Shown in pieces: positions 15,766 to 24,026 of a DNA stretch of 41,092 nt. Below the pieces are notes generated by a model. It searched no databases, was not told the DNA's origin, and saw only the letters and a program-made list of their open reading frames with translations. The stretch spans positions 1 through 41,092 of the forward strand of contig JABHEG010000285.1 in the NCBI GenBank assembly GCA_018676675.1. The letters run 5' to 3'. The stretch is from Lentisphaerota bacterium (lineage in GTDB: Bacteria > Verrucomicrobiota > Lentisphaeria > Oligosphaerales > JABHEG01). A program made the translations under genes and the position numbers. Each line of letters opens with the position of its first letter. Position 1 is the stretch's first letter.

Positions 15766-17883
15766 ATGGATGCACCTACAGACAGAATAGAGAAGCTGCG
15801 GGAACAGACTCTTCTGGGACCGATGATGTCTGAACTGCCCTCTCATGGTTGGGGGCTCAGACGAGGGCTACTGCAGTGCGAAGGGTGGATCGCCTCCGGA
15901 GACCAGCCGACGACACGTCTCCGCCGCGCTGCCAGCCTGGCATACCGCATGGAGCACGAGCCGGTCGTCATCAATGATCACGAACTGATCGTCGGTTGCC
16001 CGGACCTCTCGAACGTGACCGAAGACGAACAGCGCCGATCTGAGGAGATGGGCCAACGTGCACGCGCATGCATCCCCCCCTCGCGTGGTGTGTATGACCA
16101 CATGGCCCTGGACTATGAGAAACTCATCAGAGTCGGTGTCGACGGTCTGATAGCGGAGGTGGACCAACGGCGCAGATCCCTGGATGCTCAGTTGCCGGAG
16201 AACACCGCGAGGGATGAGTTCTACTGCGGATGCCTGACTGAACTGATTGCCCTCGCCAGGACGGCAAGGCGCTATTCAGAGCATGCCCGGGCGATGGCGG
16301 CAGACGCTTCGGCGGAACGAGCCGGTGAGCTGTTGGAGATCGCCGACATCCTGACGAAAGTCCCGGCACGACCCGCCCGGACCTTCCGCGAGGCTCTCCA
16401 GAGCATACACTTCTACACCTTCATGCTGCGGGGAGACTATCAGATGGGCCGTCCGGACCAGGTCCTGATTGGTCTTTACCGTGCCGACATCGCGGGGGGC
16501 AGATTGACTCCGGACAATGCAATGGAGCTGATCGACTGCTTCTGTCTACTCTATTCGTCCTGCCACCCAAAAGGGTCAGCGGTCGGTTTCATGATTGGCG
16601 GCCGGGATGGGGAAGGGAACGCGGTGTGCAATGAGTTGACCTACCTGTTCCTGCAGAGCATCGCTCACACAAGAATGGCCTATCCCGGAATTGGCCTCTG
16701 CGTACACGGAGAAACGCCTGATGACATCCTGGAATCAGCCGTGGAGATGCTGGCACGGGGGTACTCTCACCCGGCTATCTTCAACGATGATGCCATCACG
16801 CAGGGGTTGCTGGAGTTGGGGGTGCCGGAGTGCGATGCCCACAACTACGTACACAGCTCGTGCGTTGAGATCACGCTCTGTGGACAGTCTGGTTGCTGGG
16901 TCTTCAACCCCACCATCAACACGATGGAACTGTTCCTGGGAGTCATGAAAGACCATGGCGAATGTGAAGGGGTGGGGGAATTCCTGGAGATATACGAACG
17001 TGAACTGCGCGGGAGGATCGTGTCCGAGATGCGCACTCAGAAGATGTGGCAGTTGGAGCGCTCGAGAAACGGCGGGGACAGTCTGCTTCCCTCATGCCTG
17101 GTCAATGACTGCCTCCCGTCGGGTAAGGGTATTGACGAAGGCGGCGCAAACTACAATTTCATCATGCCGACGTTCCTTGGCACAGCCAACCTGGTTGACT
17201 CCATCATCGCGACGAAAATCCTCGTCTTCGACAGACAGGAGCTGACGATGGCGGAGTTCTATCAGATCCTCATGGATGACTTCGAGAACAGTCGGGCGTT
17301 GCACCAGCGCATCGTGAACAGCTTCCCCCATTTCGGCAACAACGAGCCTGAAACCGACACGCTTATGCGCGAGATCTCGGCGATGCTGGCGCGCTCATGC
17401 GAGGGGATTGTGAATCTCTTTGGGGCAAGAGCCGTGCCGGGCATGTATTCATACCTGAAGCATGTGACTGAAGGCGAGAAGACGCCGGCAACTCCGGACG
17501 GCAGAAGGGCGTACACGGCACTTGCCGCGGCTTCATCGCCTGCGCAGGGACAAGAGGTAAACGGACCGACCGCTGCCATCCTGTCCTCGACCTGCTGGAA
17601 CCAACTGCCGTTCATGGGGGGAGTTGCCACCAACCTCAAGTTCCATCCGGGAGGCGCAGAGACTCGGAAGAGCATGAAAGCCGTGATCAAGACATTGTTG
17701 GCCCGCGGCGGTCTTCAGCTTCAGATCAACTGCGTCTCAGAAGAGACGCTCCGTGACGCCAGGAGGAACCCGGACAGGCACCGCGACCTGCTGGTGCGGA
17801 TTGGGGGATACAGTGATTACTTCACCTCACTTCCCCCGAAAATGCAGGACGAGATAGTGGAGAGAACGGCCCACCTGTCCTGA
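15766..17883 (+). CDS. Glycyl radical enzyme, dehydratase/lyase type (pyruvate formate-lyase family)
   Basis: The 705-residue protein has both hallmarks of glycyl radical enzymes. The thiyl site is NYVHSSCVEIT, with C366 followed by V-E368. The Cys-x-Glu arrangement occurs in glycerol/diol dehydratases, choline lyase and related eliminases rather than in pyruvate formate-lyase itself. Near the C terminus, LLVRIGGYSDYF carries the glycyl radical loop with G681, 24 residues from the end. It is somewhat shorter than most characterised members (about 760-850). The product is therefore expected to be an oxygen-sensitive cytoplasmic enzyme activated by a radical-SAM activase, but no such gene lies in this window. 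The ribosome site at the chosen ATG is weak. The substrate is unknown; sugar- or glycan-associated neighbours make a polyol or sugar derivative plausible, which is inference. Confidence 0.93.
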   Translation: MDAPTDRIEKLREQTLLGPMMSELPSHGWGLRRGLLQCEGWIASGDQPTTRLRRAASLAYRMEHEPVVINDHELIVGCPDLSNVTEDEQRRSEEMGQRARACIPPSRGVYDHMALDYEKLIRVGVDGLIAEVDQRRRSLDAQLPENTARDEFYCGCLTELIALARTARRYSEHARAMAADASAERAGELLEIADILTKVPARPARTFREALQSIHFYTFMLRGDYQMGRPDQVLIGLYRADIAGGRLTPDNAMELIDCFCLLYSSCHPKGSAVGFMIGGRDGEGNAVCNELTYLFLQSIAHTRMAYPGIGLCVHGETPDDILESAVEMLARGYSHPAIFNDDAITQGLLELGVPECDAHNYVHSSCVEITLCGQSGCWVFNPTINTMELFLGVMKDHGECEGVGEFLEIYERELRGRIVSEMRTQKMWQLERSRNGGDSLLPSCLVNDCLPSGKGIDEGGANYNFIMPTFLGTANLVDSIIATKILVFDRQELTMAEFYQILMDDFENSRALHQRIVNSFPHFGNNEPETDTLMREISAMLARSCEGIVNLFGARAVPGMYSYLKHVTEGEKTPATPDGRRAYTALAAASSPAQGQEVNGPTAAILSSTCWNQLPFMGGVATNLKFHPGGAETRKSMKAVIKTLLARGGLQLQINCVSEETLRDARRNPDRHRDLLVRIGGYSDYFTSLPPKMQDEIVERTAHLS

Positions 17884-18183
17884 AAGACTCAGGCTCGTGC
17901 GTAGAGCCCCCCCCTGGACTGCACGGGATTTCCCTGGAGGCCGATGTCCACAGCGGCCGTCTTGCAGGCCCGGCTTCAGAGACACCGGCGACCAGGAGTG
18001 GCCGCCCTACTTCAACTACGCCGGGCAATGGGGGCATGGCAGCCCTTCGACAAAGCTCAGGGCCTTGAGCAAGTCCCACAGCCGTAGGACGCGTCGAAAC
18101 GGCCACACACACGTTGGCTGCGCGTGGCCTCAGTGTGTGGGAGGCGGCACATCTCCCGCCGCTTGTCTCAGTGACAACCCGGT
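17884..18183. other. Intergenic gap with palindromes, no convincing gene
   Basis: This 300-base gap lies between the converging GRE and Gfo/Idh genes. I see no gene with codon bias or a ribosome site. It holds a GCCCT/AGGGC inverted element (18042-18063), overlapped by GCTCA/TGAGC arms just downstream (18055-18070), and a copy of a dispersed repeat (18107-18150). One short stretch near 17985-18030 reads like protein (EWPPYFNYAGQWG), but it has no conserved flanks and may be chance. Confidence 0.6.
18107..18150 (+). repeat. Dispersed intergenic repeat, copy 1
   Basis: The segment containing ACGTTGGCTGCG, GTGGCCTCAGTG and TGGGAGGCGG matches the minus strand of 20881-20922 at most positions, with small gaps. 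Both copies lie in gaps between genes. This suggests a short interspersed repeat family rather than coding homology. Confidence 0.6.
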
Positions 18184-19368
18184 CTAGAGCCCGTAGGTAT
18201 TGACGGCCTCCGGTCCGAGCTCGCGCATGACCAGATCCTTAAGGTCAATCGGGACACCAGCCACAACGCCGTCGGCAATTTCAGTGCCGGCATCGAGACT
18301 TGCTTCAGCTCCTTCAAGCACGAGCGCCGTGTAGAAACCAAGCTCCATCGGGGTCATCATGCTTGCCCGGATGTCGCCATCCAGTTCGCCCTTCTGGGCA
18401 GCCAGGAATTTCTGGTACATCCTCCCGGGGCTGCTGATACCGTACCCCGTGACTGTCCCATCCTTCTCGAAATTCTTGAACAGCGGGTTCACCTGGAACA
18501 GACCTTCTGCGTGCATCTCGTAGAAACCCGGGGTATCCAGACCCAGATCGAGAAGCCCTTCACTGCAGACCATCCTGCTGGACTGAACCGTGGTCGCGTG
18601 GGCCGTGTTCGGTAGGTGCCAGCCGGTAATGATGTGGGCGGCAGCCCCGTTCTTGAAGCGGATTTCCGTATCCGCCAAGTCATACCCTTTGACCGCGATG
18701 GGATTGAGGCTCGGGAGCTTGTGCGAGTAGCCGGTTGCCCGGACTTCAACGGGGGTCAGATTGACGATCTTCATCAAGGCATCGGCCATGTGCACGGTCA
18801 GAAACGAGATAGGGGTATTCTTCTCAGCGAAGTCCGCCGTGGCGAAGAACATGGGATCGTGGTTCGGATCCGCAACCATGAGCTTGTCGAGCATGTACCA
18901 CACGCCAACCTGGAACTCACCGTAGCGACCGCCCTGGTAGCGGGCCTCAGCCTCCTTTATCCGTGGGTCCTCACGCTTGTGGAAATCGATCCCCATCAGG
19001 CGGCCTGTGCGCTTGGCCGTCTCGATCATGGCGTGCGCGTCTTTGACCGTTGCCGCAGTTGGCTTAGGCACAACGACGTCAAGCCCAGCCTCAAGTGAAT
19101 CGATGGTTGGGCCGGCGTGGATGTGGTCAGGTGTGTTGATCTGGGTCGCATCCAGGTCAACCTTCTCAAGCATCTCCTTGTGATCCGTGAAGCGCCTGTC
19201 AGCCGGAATATTGTAGGTGTCGCAGAACCAGTTCCTGTACTCGTCGTTTGGGTCCGCGACAGCCACGATATCCAGGATGTCGGAGAAATCGCTGCTGTAG
19301 TACAGGTGCTGGTAGATTTCCCGCACAACCGATCCGACGCCAATAACACCAACCTTCAGCTTGTCCAT
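18184..19368 (-). CDS. Gfo/Idh/MocA family oxidoreductase
   Basis: The 394-residue protein is an NAD(P)-dependent sugar dehydrogenase of the Gfo/Idh/MocA family. The N-terminal Rossmann motif is GVIGVG (residues 7-12). At residues 101-103, where family members usually have Glu-Lys-Pro, it reads Pro-Lys-Pro, so the conserved Lys102 is kept while the Glu is lost. The second half (from about residue 125) is the usual substrate-binding alpha/beta domain, with HMADALMKIVN near residue 195. The ATG at 19368 is preferred over an upstream in-frame GTG because AGGAGAAGG upstream is better spaced for the ATG. The gene is divergent from the deacetylase-like gene and shares a promoter region with it. Members oxidise sugars, inositols or glycosides; the substrate here is unknown. 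Confidence 0.92.
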   Translation of the reverse strand: MDKLKVGVIGVGSVVREIYQHLYYSSDFSDILDIVAVADPNDEYRNWFCDTYNIPADRRFTDHKEMLEKVDLDATQINTPDHIHAGPTIDSLEAGLDVVVPKPTAATVKDAHAMIETAKRTGRLMGIDFHKREDPRIKEAEARYQGGRYGEFQVGVWYMLDKLMVADPNHDPMFFATADFAEKNTPISFLTVHMADALMKIVNLTPVEVRATGYSHKLPSLNPIAVKGYDLADTEIRFKNGAAAHIITGWHLPNTAHATTVQSSRMVCSEGLLDLGLDTPGFYEMHAEGLFQVNPLFKNFEKDGTVTGYGISSPGRMYQKFLAAQKGELDGDIRASMMTPMELGFYTALVLEGAEASLDAGTEIADGVVAGVPIDLKDLVMRELGPEAVNTYGL

Positions 19369-19551
19369 CCTCGTCACCTTCTCCTGCTTCCGCGAACGCG
19401 TTTTGGTTCAGGCTGTCCAAAGGGGCCATTTCAAGAGACCCCGGGCTCACCAGTGCGGGTATCCTACCACCGGGCCAAGCCCTGTGCAACCGCGAGGGAC
19501 GTGAAGGATCGTGAGGGGGCAGTCTCGTGAGGCTCTCCCTCTAGGTGAGGC

Positions 19552-19604
19552 ATTATCAAGGATCGGCTCCCGGTGTCGACAGAGGCGGAGCCGGGAATTA
19601 TACT
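19552..19604. promoter_or_regulatory. Back-to-back divergent promoters sharing a palindromic -35
   Basis: The palindrome TGTCGACA (19574-19581) supplies TCGACA, a 5/6 match to the -35 consensus, on both strands. Rightwards, 17 bases lead to TATACT (19599-19604). Leftwards, 16 bases lead to GATAAT (plus-strand ATTATC, 19552-19557). The promoters face the deacetylase-like gene at 19698 and the Gfo/Idh gene at 19368. RNA polymerase could occupy only one direction at a time. A 7-base-pair CGGCTCC/GGAGCCG hairpin (19564-19593) overlaps the site. Confidence 0.6.
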
Positions 19605-19697
19605 CCGTACTCAAGTGGACCTGAGTCCCTTCTGTGGGGCTCCCAAGGCTGTGTGCAGAAACGTGATCGCCATGCGTTCGGCGGAAGGACAGCAGAC

Positions 19698-20822
19698 ATG
19701 ATCAGGATTCTAGAACCATTCCACGGGGCTGTATTGAATGATCGCCTGGGGAAACGAACAGCTGACGGACTGCGCATCCGGATCAGAGGCACAGCGCCAG
19801 CCGGAATCTCCGTGTCCGTGAACGGTTGCGAGACAACCCGGAATGGGCTGGAGTTCGAAGGTCAGGTGACGCTTTCAGATGCAGAAACTGACATCGTCGC
19901 GACCGGGAGCGACCCGACGGGACTCCACGAGCATCGCGTCCGCGTGGTCTGGGACCGCAACTCCCGACCCCGGTACCGATTCAGTATCGACGACAACAGC
20001 TTCTTCCTGCGGGACATCGCCAGGGAGCGCTACGCGTCTCTCTTCGACTGCTTCTACCTCGGGATACTGCGTGATCTCAACCGGAAGTACGGAGCCAAGT
20101 TCGTTCTCAATGTCTTCCACACCACCCCGGAAAACGACTTCTCACTGCCCCAGTTCCCCGACTCCTACAAAGGCGAGTGGGCGGACAATGCCGACTGGCT
20201 CCGGCTGGCATTCCATGCCTACAACGAGTTCCCGGACCGTCCCTACCAATACGCATCCGCTGCCAAGCTTGCCCACGACTATGATCTGGTGAGCAACGAG
20301 ATTCTGCGTTTCGCCGGAGAGGACGCTTACTCCCCCGCAACGGTGGTCCATTGGGCCATGGTTCAGCCGAGCTGCATTCCCGTGCTCGTGGACCGCGGCG
20401 TGCGGGTCCTGAGCGGCTTCTTCTCTCCCAGCTTTGGCGGTGGCTACACCAACGATGGGACGGTCAGGCAACATGCACCAAGCACCGGGTACGATATCAA
20501 CTACCTGCTCGACGGCACGCGCTGCGACTACCTTTGCGGTCATGATGCATTGAAGGACTTCGCGACCGGGGTCATCTACTCCTTGGTCGACATCGTCTGT
20601 AACAACACGCCTGTTGATCAAGTCGTGCCCCTCTTGCAGGCCAAGATGGACCGGCCTGAAACGGCGGAAATCATGGACCTGTTCACCCATGAGCAGTACT
20701 TCTGGCCGTTCTACAAGAACCACCGCCCGGACCATGCTCGACGTTGTGAGGAAGCCATCCGGTTCTGCGCCGAGAACGGGTATGAACCGGTCTTCTTCCA
20801 CGAGGGCTTCCTGGGGGTGTAG
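19698..20822 (+). CDS. Ig-like plus polysaccharide-deacetylase-like protein (putative)
   Basis: The 374-residue product starts MIRILEPFHGAVLNDRLG at the ATG with GGAAGGA just upstream. The frame is open further upstream, but that part overlaps the promoter and is not protein-like. Residues 1-90 resemble an Ig-like beta domain (GLRIRIRGTAPAGISVSVNG). From residue 92 a barrel-like domain begins RYRFSIDDNSFFLRDI; the Asp-Asp at 98-99 recalls the first motif of NodB/CE4-type deacetylases. LRLAFHAYNEFPDRPY (H173) could be the histidine motif, although the classic HxxxH is not evident. No signal peptide is present, so it is probably cytoplasmic. Deacetylase or hydrolase activity is an inference from weak motifs. 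The divergent partner is a Gfo/Idh dehydrogenase. Confidence 0.7.
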   Translation: MIRILEPFHGAVLNDRLGKRTADGLRIRIRGTAPAGISVSVNGCETTRNGLEFEGQVTLSDAETDIVATGSDPTGLHEHRVRVVWDRNSRPRYRFSIDDNSFFLRDIARERYASLFDCFYLGILRDLNRKYGAKFVLNVFHTTPENDFSLPQFPDSYKGEWADNADWLRLAFHAYNEFPDRPYQYASAAKLAHDYDLVSNEILRFAGEDAYSPATVVHWAMVQPSCIPVLVDRGVRVLSGFFSPSFGGGYTNDGTVRQHAPSTGYDINYLLDGTRCDYLCGHDALKDFATGVIYSLVDIVCNNTPVDQVVPLLQAKMDRPETAEIMDLFTHEQYFWPFYKNHRPDHARRCEEAIRFCAENGYEPVFFHEGFLGV

Positions 20823-20869
20823 GGCGGAACAGGCACGGAGACAAGTGGCAGTAAGTGCATCCAGGAGGA

Positions 20870-20924
20870 GGTCGCCGGGTGGCACCGCCTCCCACATTGA
20901 GGTCACCGCAGCCAACGTGGGAGG
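20870..20924 (-). repeat. Dispersed intergenic repeat, copy 2, with hairpin
   Basis: CCTCCCAC (20888-20895) and GTGGGAGG (20917-20924) are perfect inverted arms. They extend to about 12 base pairs with one mismatch (CACATTG against CAACGTG), around a loop of roughly 12 bases. The minus strand of 20881-20922 matches the 18107-18150 repeat. Its continuation (minus strand of 20870-20895: GTGGGAGGCG then CGGCGACC) matches the two short repeats that flank the 30.4-30.7 kb array. It sits in the 168-base gap between converging genes and could also serve as a two-way transcription stop. Confidence 0.6.
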
Positions 20925-20990
20925 GGCTGCCACGCCCCGATCGTCTTTATCCTGGCACCATCCGGGTCCGGGGTGTCACCCTCCCCGTTC

Positions 20991-21554
20991 TCAGACAGGC
21001 GGGGCGTGGGGGGTATCTCCAGGCGTTGCGTCGGGTGCAATCCTGTAGAACATGGCCCTCTCCCGCTCCACCGTACCGTCGCCCTGCAGATTCTCGACGT
21101 CCCCGTAGTGCTCGAAGCCAACCGCCTTATAGAGGGCGAAGGCCCGATCGTTGTCCATCTGGGTCGTCAGTTCGACACCCTCACAGCCGTGCTCGGCCGC
21201 TTCGGAAATGAGCAACTGGAGCATCTGCTTACCCAGCCCCCGACCGTGGAAGGCGTCCGACAAGCCGATCCCGAGAAGGGGGACCGGGTTGTTGAAATAC
21301 CACAGAAAGAAGTACCCCACCATGCGCGTGTCCTCGAACAGGCCCAGCACGAGGTCGTCTCCAGCTTCCGAGCGGTCCGTGACCTTCCGGAGCGTCGCGC
21401 GGTCGAGACCGTGAGCCAGGAAGAACGCTCGGGATCGTGGGGTGAGGTCATCATAGAACCGCTTGAGGGCGGCAATGTCGCCCGCCACCAGGCGCCGAGA
21501 CGTCAGTGTCACACCATCGCGGGTCCTCAGGGGAGTCGTGTCGTCGATCCGCAT
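20991..21554 (-). CDS. GNAT family N-acetyltransferase
   Basis: The 187-residue product has the GNAT acetyl-CoA site: VPLLGIGLSDAFHGRGLGKQML, in which RGLGKQ is the pyrophosphate-binding loop. The typical C-terminal part follows (VELTTQMDNDRAFALYKAVG). The N terminus PLRTRDGVTLTSRRLVAGDI is the usual GNAT opening. I chose the ATG at 21554 because AAAGGA lies 9 bases upstream. The frame is open to an ATG at 21707, immediately after the upstream TAG stop, but residues from there to 21554 look like unstructured filler and lack a ribosome site. It is the last gene of a leftward operon with two Gfo/Idh genes. The acetyl acceptor is unknown; a sugar amine would fit the context. Confidence 0.85.
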   Translation of the reverse strand: MRIDDTTPLRTRDGVTLTSRRLVAGDIAALKRFYDDLTPRSRAFFLAHGLDRATLRKVTDRSEAGDDLVLGLFEDTRMVGYFFLWYFNNPVPLLGIGLSDAFHGRGLGKQMLQLLISEAAEHGCEGVELTTQMDNDRAFALYKAVGFEHYGDVENLQGDGTVERERAMFYRIAPDATPGDTPHAPPV

Positions 21555-21707
21555 CCGCACCTGTCCTTTGCCGGGGGTATCGTTTTGGGAGGGCGTGCTG
21601 TCCCCAGCCGCAATGCCTTCCTCTGGGAACGCCGAACTCCGGCCCGGCATCTCCCTCCGCCCGAACCGCAGCTTCCGCGGAGAAGCGACGACACGCAGGC
21701 CGGTCAT

Positions 21708-22727
21708 CTACAGCGGGACGTCACGAAGGTCCTGGTCTGCGGCTTGCTGGATCAGCAGCGCCTTGCGTGATACATCAATGATGGTCCCGGTCGTGAGATC
21801 CCCAGGCGTTCCGGCCAATTCACGCCTGAAGAGCTCGAAGTAGTCCGGAGGACGCTCCTGGCGTTTGGGGATCCTCTGCATGTCGGTGTCGCCCTCGCGG
21901 GAAACATCGACTGTTTGACGATTCAGGCCAACGCGAAGGACGCCACTGCTTCCCCAGAATGTGAACTCCCAGTAGTACGGCAGCGAGAATCCACTACTCG
22001 TCGGTGTGATGAAAGAGACGTCGCCCATCACACCGCACCCATTCTCCATCGTCAGCATCATCTGTGCGGCATCCCGGAACGGACTGTCCTCGATCTTGAG
22101 GGCCCGCCAGTTCCTGGCCGCCACGACCTCGGTAAAGCGCATGCCGGTCATCCACTCCAAGATATCGATACCGTGAATGGCAATGTCGTTGATCACCCCT
22201 CCATAAGTATCCGGGGCCAGATACCAGTCTGCGCGTTCGTAGCAGAAGTGCGGGTGCTGGCCCCCGAAGCTGATCGCGTGGATATCCCCAATTTCGCCGC
22301 CAAGAATGAGTTCGCGCGCCTGGTCGAGTTGGGGGATCGCCCGCAGATCCAGTTCGCAGCCGATTACCAGACCGTGGCGTTCGACCAATTCCGCCATTCG
22401 TTCAAGGTCGCTGAGGGACGTGCAGACCGGTTTGTCCGCCAGAACATGGCGCCCGACTTCCAGGGCTCCGATCGCGATGCGGCCCCGGTTCCCGTAGTAG
22501 TCAGCAGTGGCCACAACATCTGACGGGACTGCCGCAAGCATGTCGGTGTAGCGATCATAGACACGGGAGATATCGGGACGCGCCAGGAGCTCCTCGCGCG
22601 TCGGCGCGTGTTCCTCACAGACCGCGACCACGTCGCAGCCCCCCTCGTTCTGAACCCGATTCCAGATGGCCCAGCCATGTGGGTGCCTCAGGCCTGCAAA
22701 TGCGAAATCAAGCGTCTTGTGCTGCAT
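21708..22727 (-). CDS. Gfo/Idh/MocA family oxidoreductase (divergent)
   Basis: This is a 339-residue dehydrogenase-like protein. The ATG at 22727 is set by GAGGAG 6 bases upstream, a site that overlaps the stop codon of the preceding gene. The nucleotide-binding loop reads FAFAGLRHPHGWAI, so the usual GxGxxG is replaced by GLRHPHG. The Glu-Lys-Pro position is Asp-Lys-Pro (residues 98-100). The C-terminal domain contains YGGVINDIAIHGIDILEWMTG, the His-Asp helix typical of the family. The unusual loop suggests altered cofactor binding, perhaps a non-releasing NAD or a non-dehydrogenase role. It lies 10 bases downstream of another Gfo/Idh gene, and translation is probably coupled. Confidence 0.88.
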   Translation of the reverse strand: MQHKTLDFAFAGLRHPHGWAIWNRVQNEGGCDVVAVCEEHAPTREELLARPDISRVYDRYTDMLAAVPSDVVATADYYGNRGRIAIGALEVGRHVLADKPVCTSLSDLERMAELVERHGLVIGCELDLRAIPQLDQARELILGGEIGDIHAISFGGQHPHFCYERADWYLAPDTYGGVINDIAIHGIDILEWMTGMRFTEVVAARNWRALKIEDSPFRDAAQMMLTMENGCGVMGDVSFITPTSSGFSLPYYWEFTFWGSSGVLRVGLNRQTVDVSREGDTDMQRIPKRQERPPDYFELFRRELAGTPGDLTTGTIIDVSRKALLIQQAADQDLRDVPL

Positions 22728-22737
22728 GGTGGCTCCT

Positions 22738-23766
22738 CTACGGTGCATTCGTGCGATCGAATACGGGTTCAAACTCGCTGAGTTTCCCACAGTATCCTGC
22801 CGCAACGGCCTCGGTGAGCCGGACGGTCTCAATGACCTCCTCAAGCGGGGCGATCGGTGCCTTTTCGCCGCGGATCCAGCGAGCGAAGTCAAGCATCTCC
22901 GAGCCGGCCGCCGGGTGAGGCTCCCCTGCGATCTCCGCGAAGTACTCCTCGACGGGAAGTTCGTCCGTTCCGTCAATGATCGTGCCATTGCCTCCGTAGG
23001 CGCTGCCACCCATGGTAGGCCCCAGGTCAAGGTAAGCTGAGAGCCCATCTGAGGTCACGTCGAACAGCTGGCGACGGCCATGTCTGCCGGGCGGCATGGA
23101 ATTGTGACAGTTGAAGGTCCCAACGCCCCCCGCAGCCAGTTTCAGCACGCCGGAGAAGCTGCGCAAGAGGCCTTCACCGCGTCGCGAGGCATAGGCGTGC
23201 ACTTCATCGACCGGCCCCCCAAGATAGAGGAACAGATCGATCAGATGGATGGCATCGGCGGTGAACAAGTTGGTGGGAGCTCCCCAACTGAAGAAGGCTT
23301 TGTTGTAGGACATGTTGAGATGGTTGATCTTGCTCGGCACGAGTTTCCGCTTCAGAAGTTGGGTGACCGGGAAGAAGCGGCGGTCCACCGAGACAGCGAC
23401 CTTCCGTTCGCAGGCAACGGCTGTGTCGAGGATCGACTGGGCTTCAGTGAGGTTGCATCCCGGCGGTTTCTCCACGATGACATGCTGTCCCAGCTCAAGG
23501 CAGGCCCGAGCCATCTCCGCCACGAGCGTCGGAGGCAGAACGATGACGATGCCGTCGGGCTTCGCCTCGGCAATCATCTCGCGGAAGTCGGTGTAGACCG
23601 CCGGTACGCCGAATTCGTCGGCCACGGCGGCGAGTTTATCGCGGTCCAGGTCACACGCCGCGCAGAGCTCGATTTCCTCCGGGCAATGGCGCAGCCCCGG
23701 GTCCCTGTAGTGCCCCGCCTTTGCATGTCCCCCTGCACCGATGATCGCGAGTCGTGTCTTCGCCAT
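22738..23766 (-). CDS. Gfo/Idh/MocA family oxidoreductase
   Basis: The 342-residue protein starts MAKTRLAIIGAGGHAKAGHY, a Rossmann fold with GAGGHA. VIVEKPPGCNLTEAQ at residues 97-111 is the canonical Glu-Lys-Pro site. TADAIHLIDLFLYLGG near residue 170 is the substrate-domain His-Asp helix. The ATG at 23766 has AGGAAGAG just upstream. It is the first gene of the leftward operon with the divergent Gfo/Idh and the GNAT gene. The pairing of a canonical and a non-canonical member in one operon suggests two steps on the same substrate, as in redox-neutral glycoside or sugar pathways. This last point is inference. Confidence 0.93.
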   Translation of the reverse strand: MAKTRLAIIGAGGHAKAGHYRDPGLRHCPEEIELCAACDLDRDKLAAVADEFGVPAVYTDFREMIAEAKPDGIVIVLPPTLVAEMARACLELGQHVIVEKPPGCNLTEAQSILDTAVACERKVAVSVDRRFFPVTQLLKRKLVPSKINHLNMSYNKAFFSWGAPTNLFTADAIHLIDLFLYLGGPVDEVHAYASRRGEGLLRSFSGVLKLAAGGVGTFNCHNSMPPGRHGRRQLFDVTSDGLSAYLDLGPTMGGSAYGGNGTIIDGTDELPVEEYFAEIAGEPHPAAGSEMLDFARWIRGEKAPIAPLEEVIETVRLTEAVAAGYCGKLSEFEPVFDRTNAP

Positions 23767-24026
23767 GGTCAGCTCTTCCTGTCAGTGGCTCCGGATTCCG
23801 TTCACTGCCGCTCAAGCGACGCCTGTCGTGGTTTCGTCCCGACTGCAGCTCTATCGAGCCTGAGAAAGCCGCGGGAACACTCATTCCACGTGAGCGGCCA
23901 GGCCCGGATGTGCTACGGTAACTCGATGATCGTGCAGATTCGAGTCGGCGCCCGCAATCCATGCCCCCTGGTCGGTCGTGCTTCGACCGCTTCAGGCCCC
24001 AGACCGACAGGACGACGGACGTGCTG

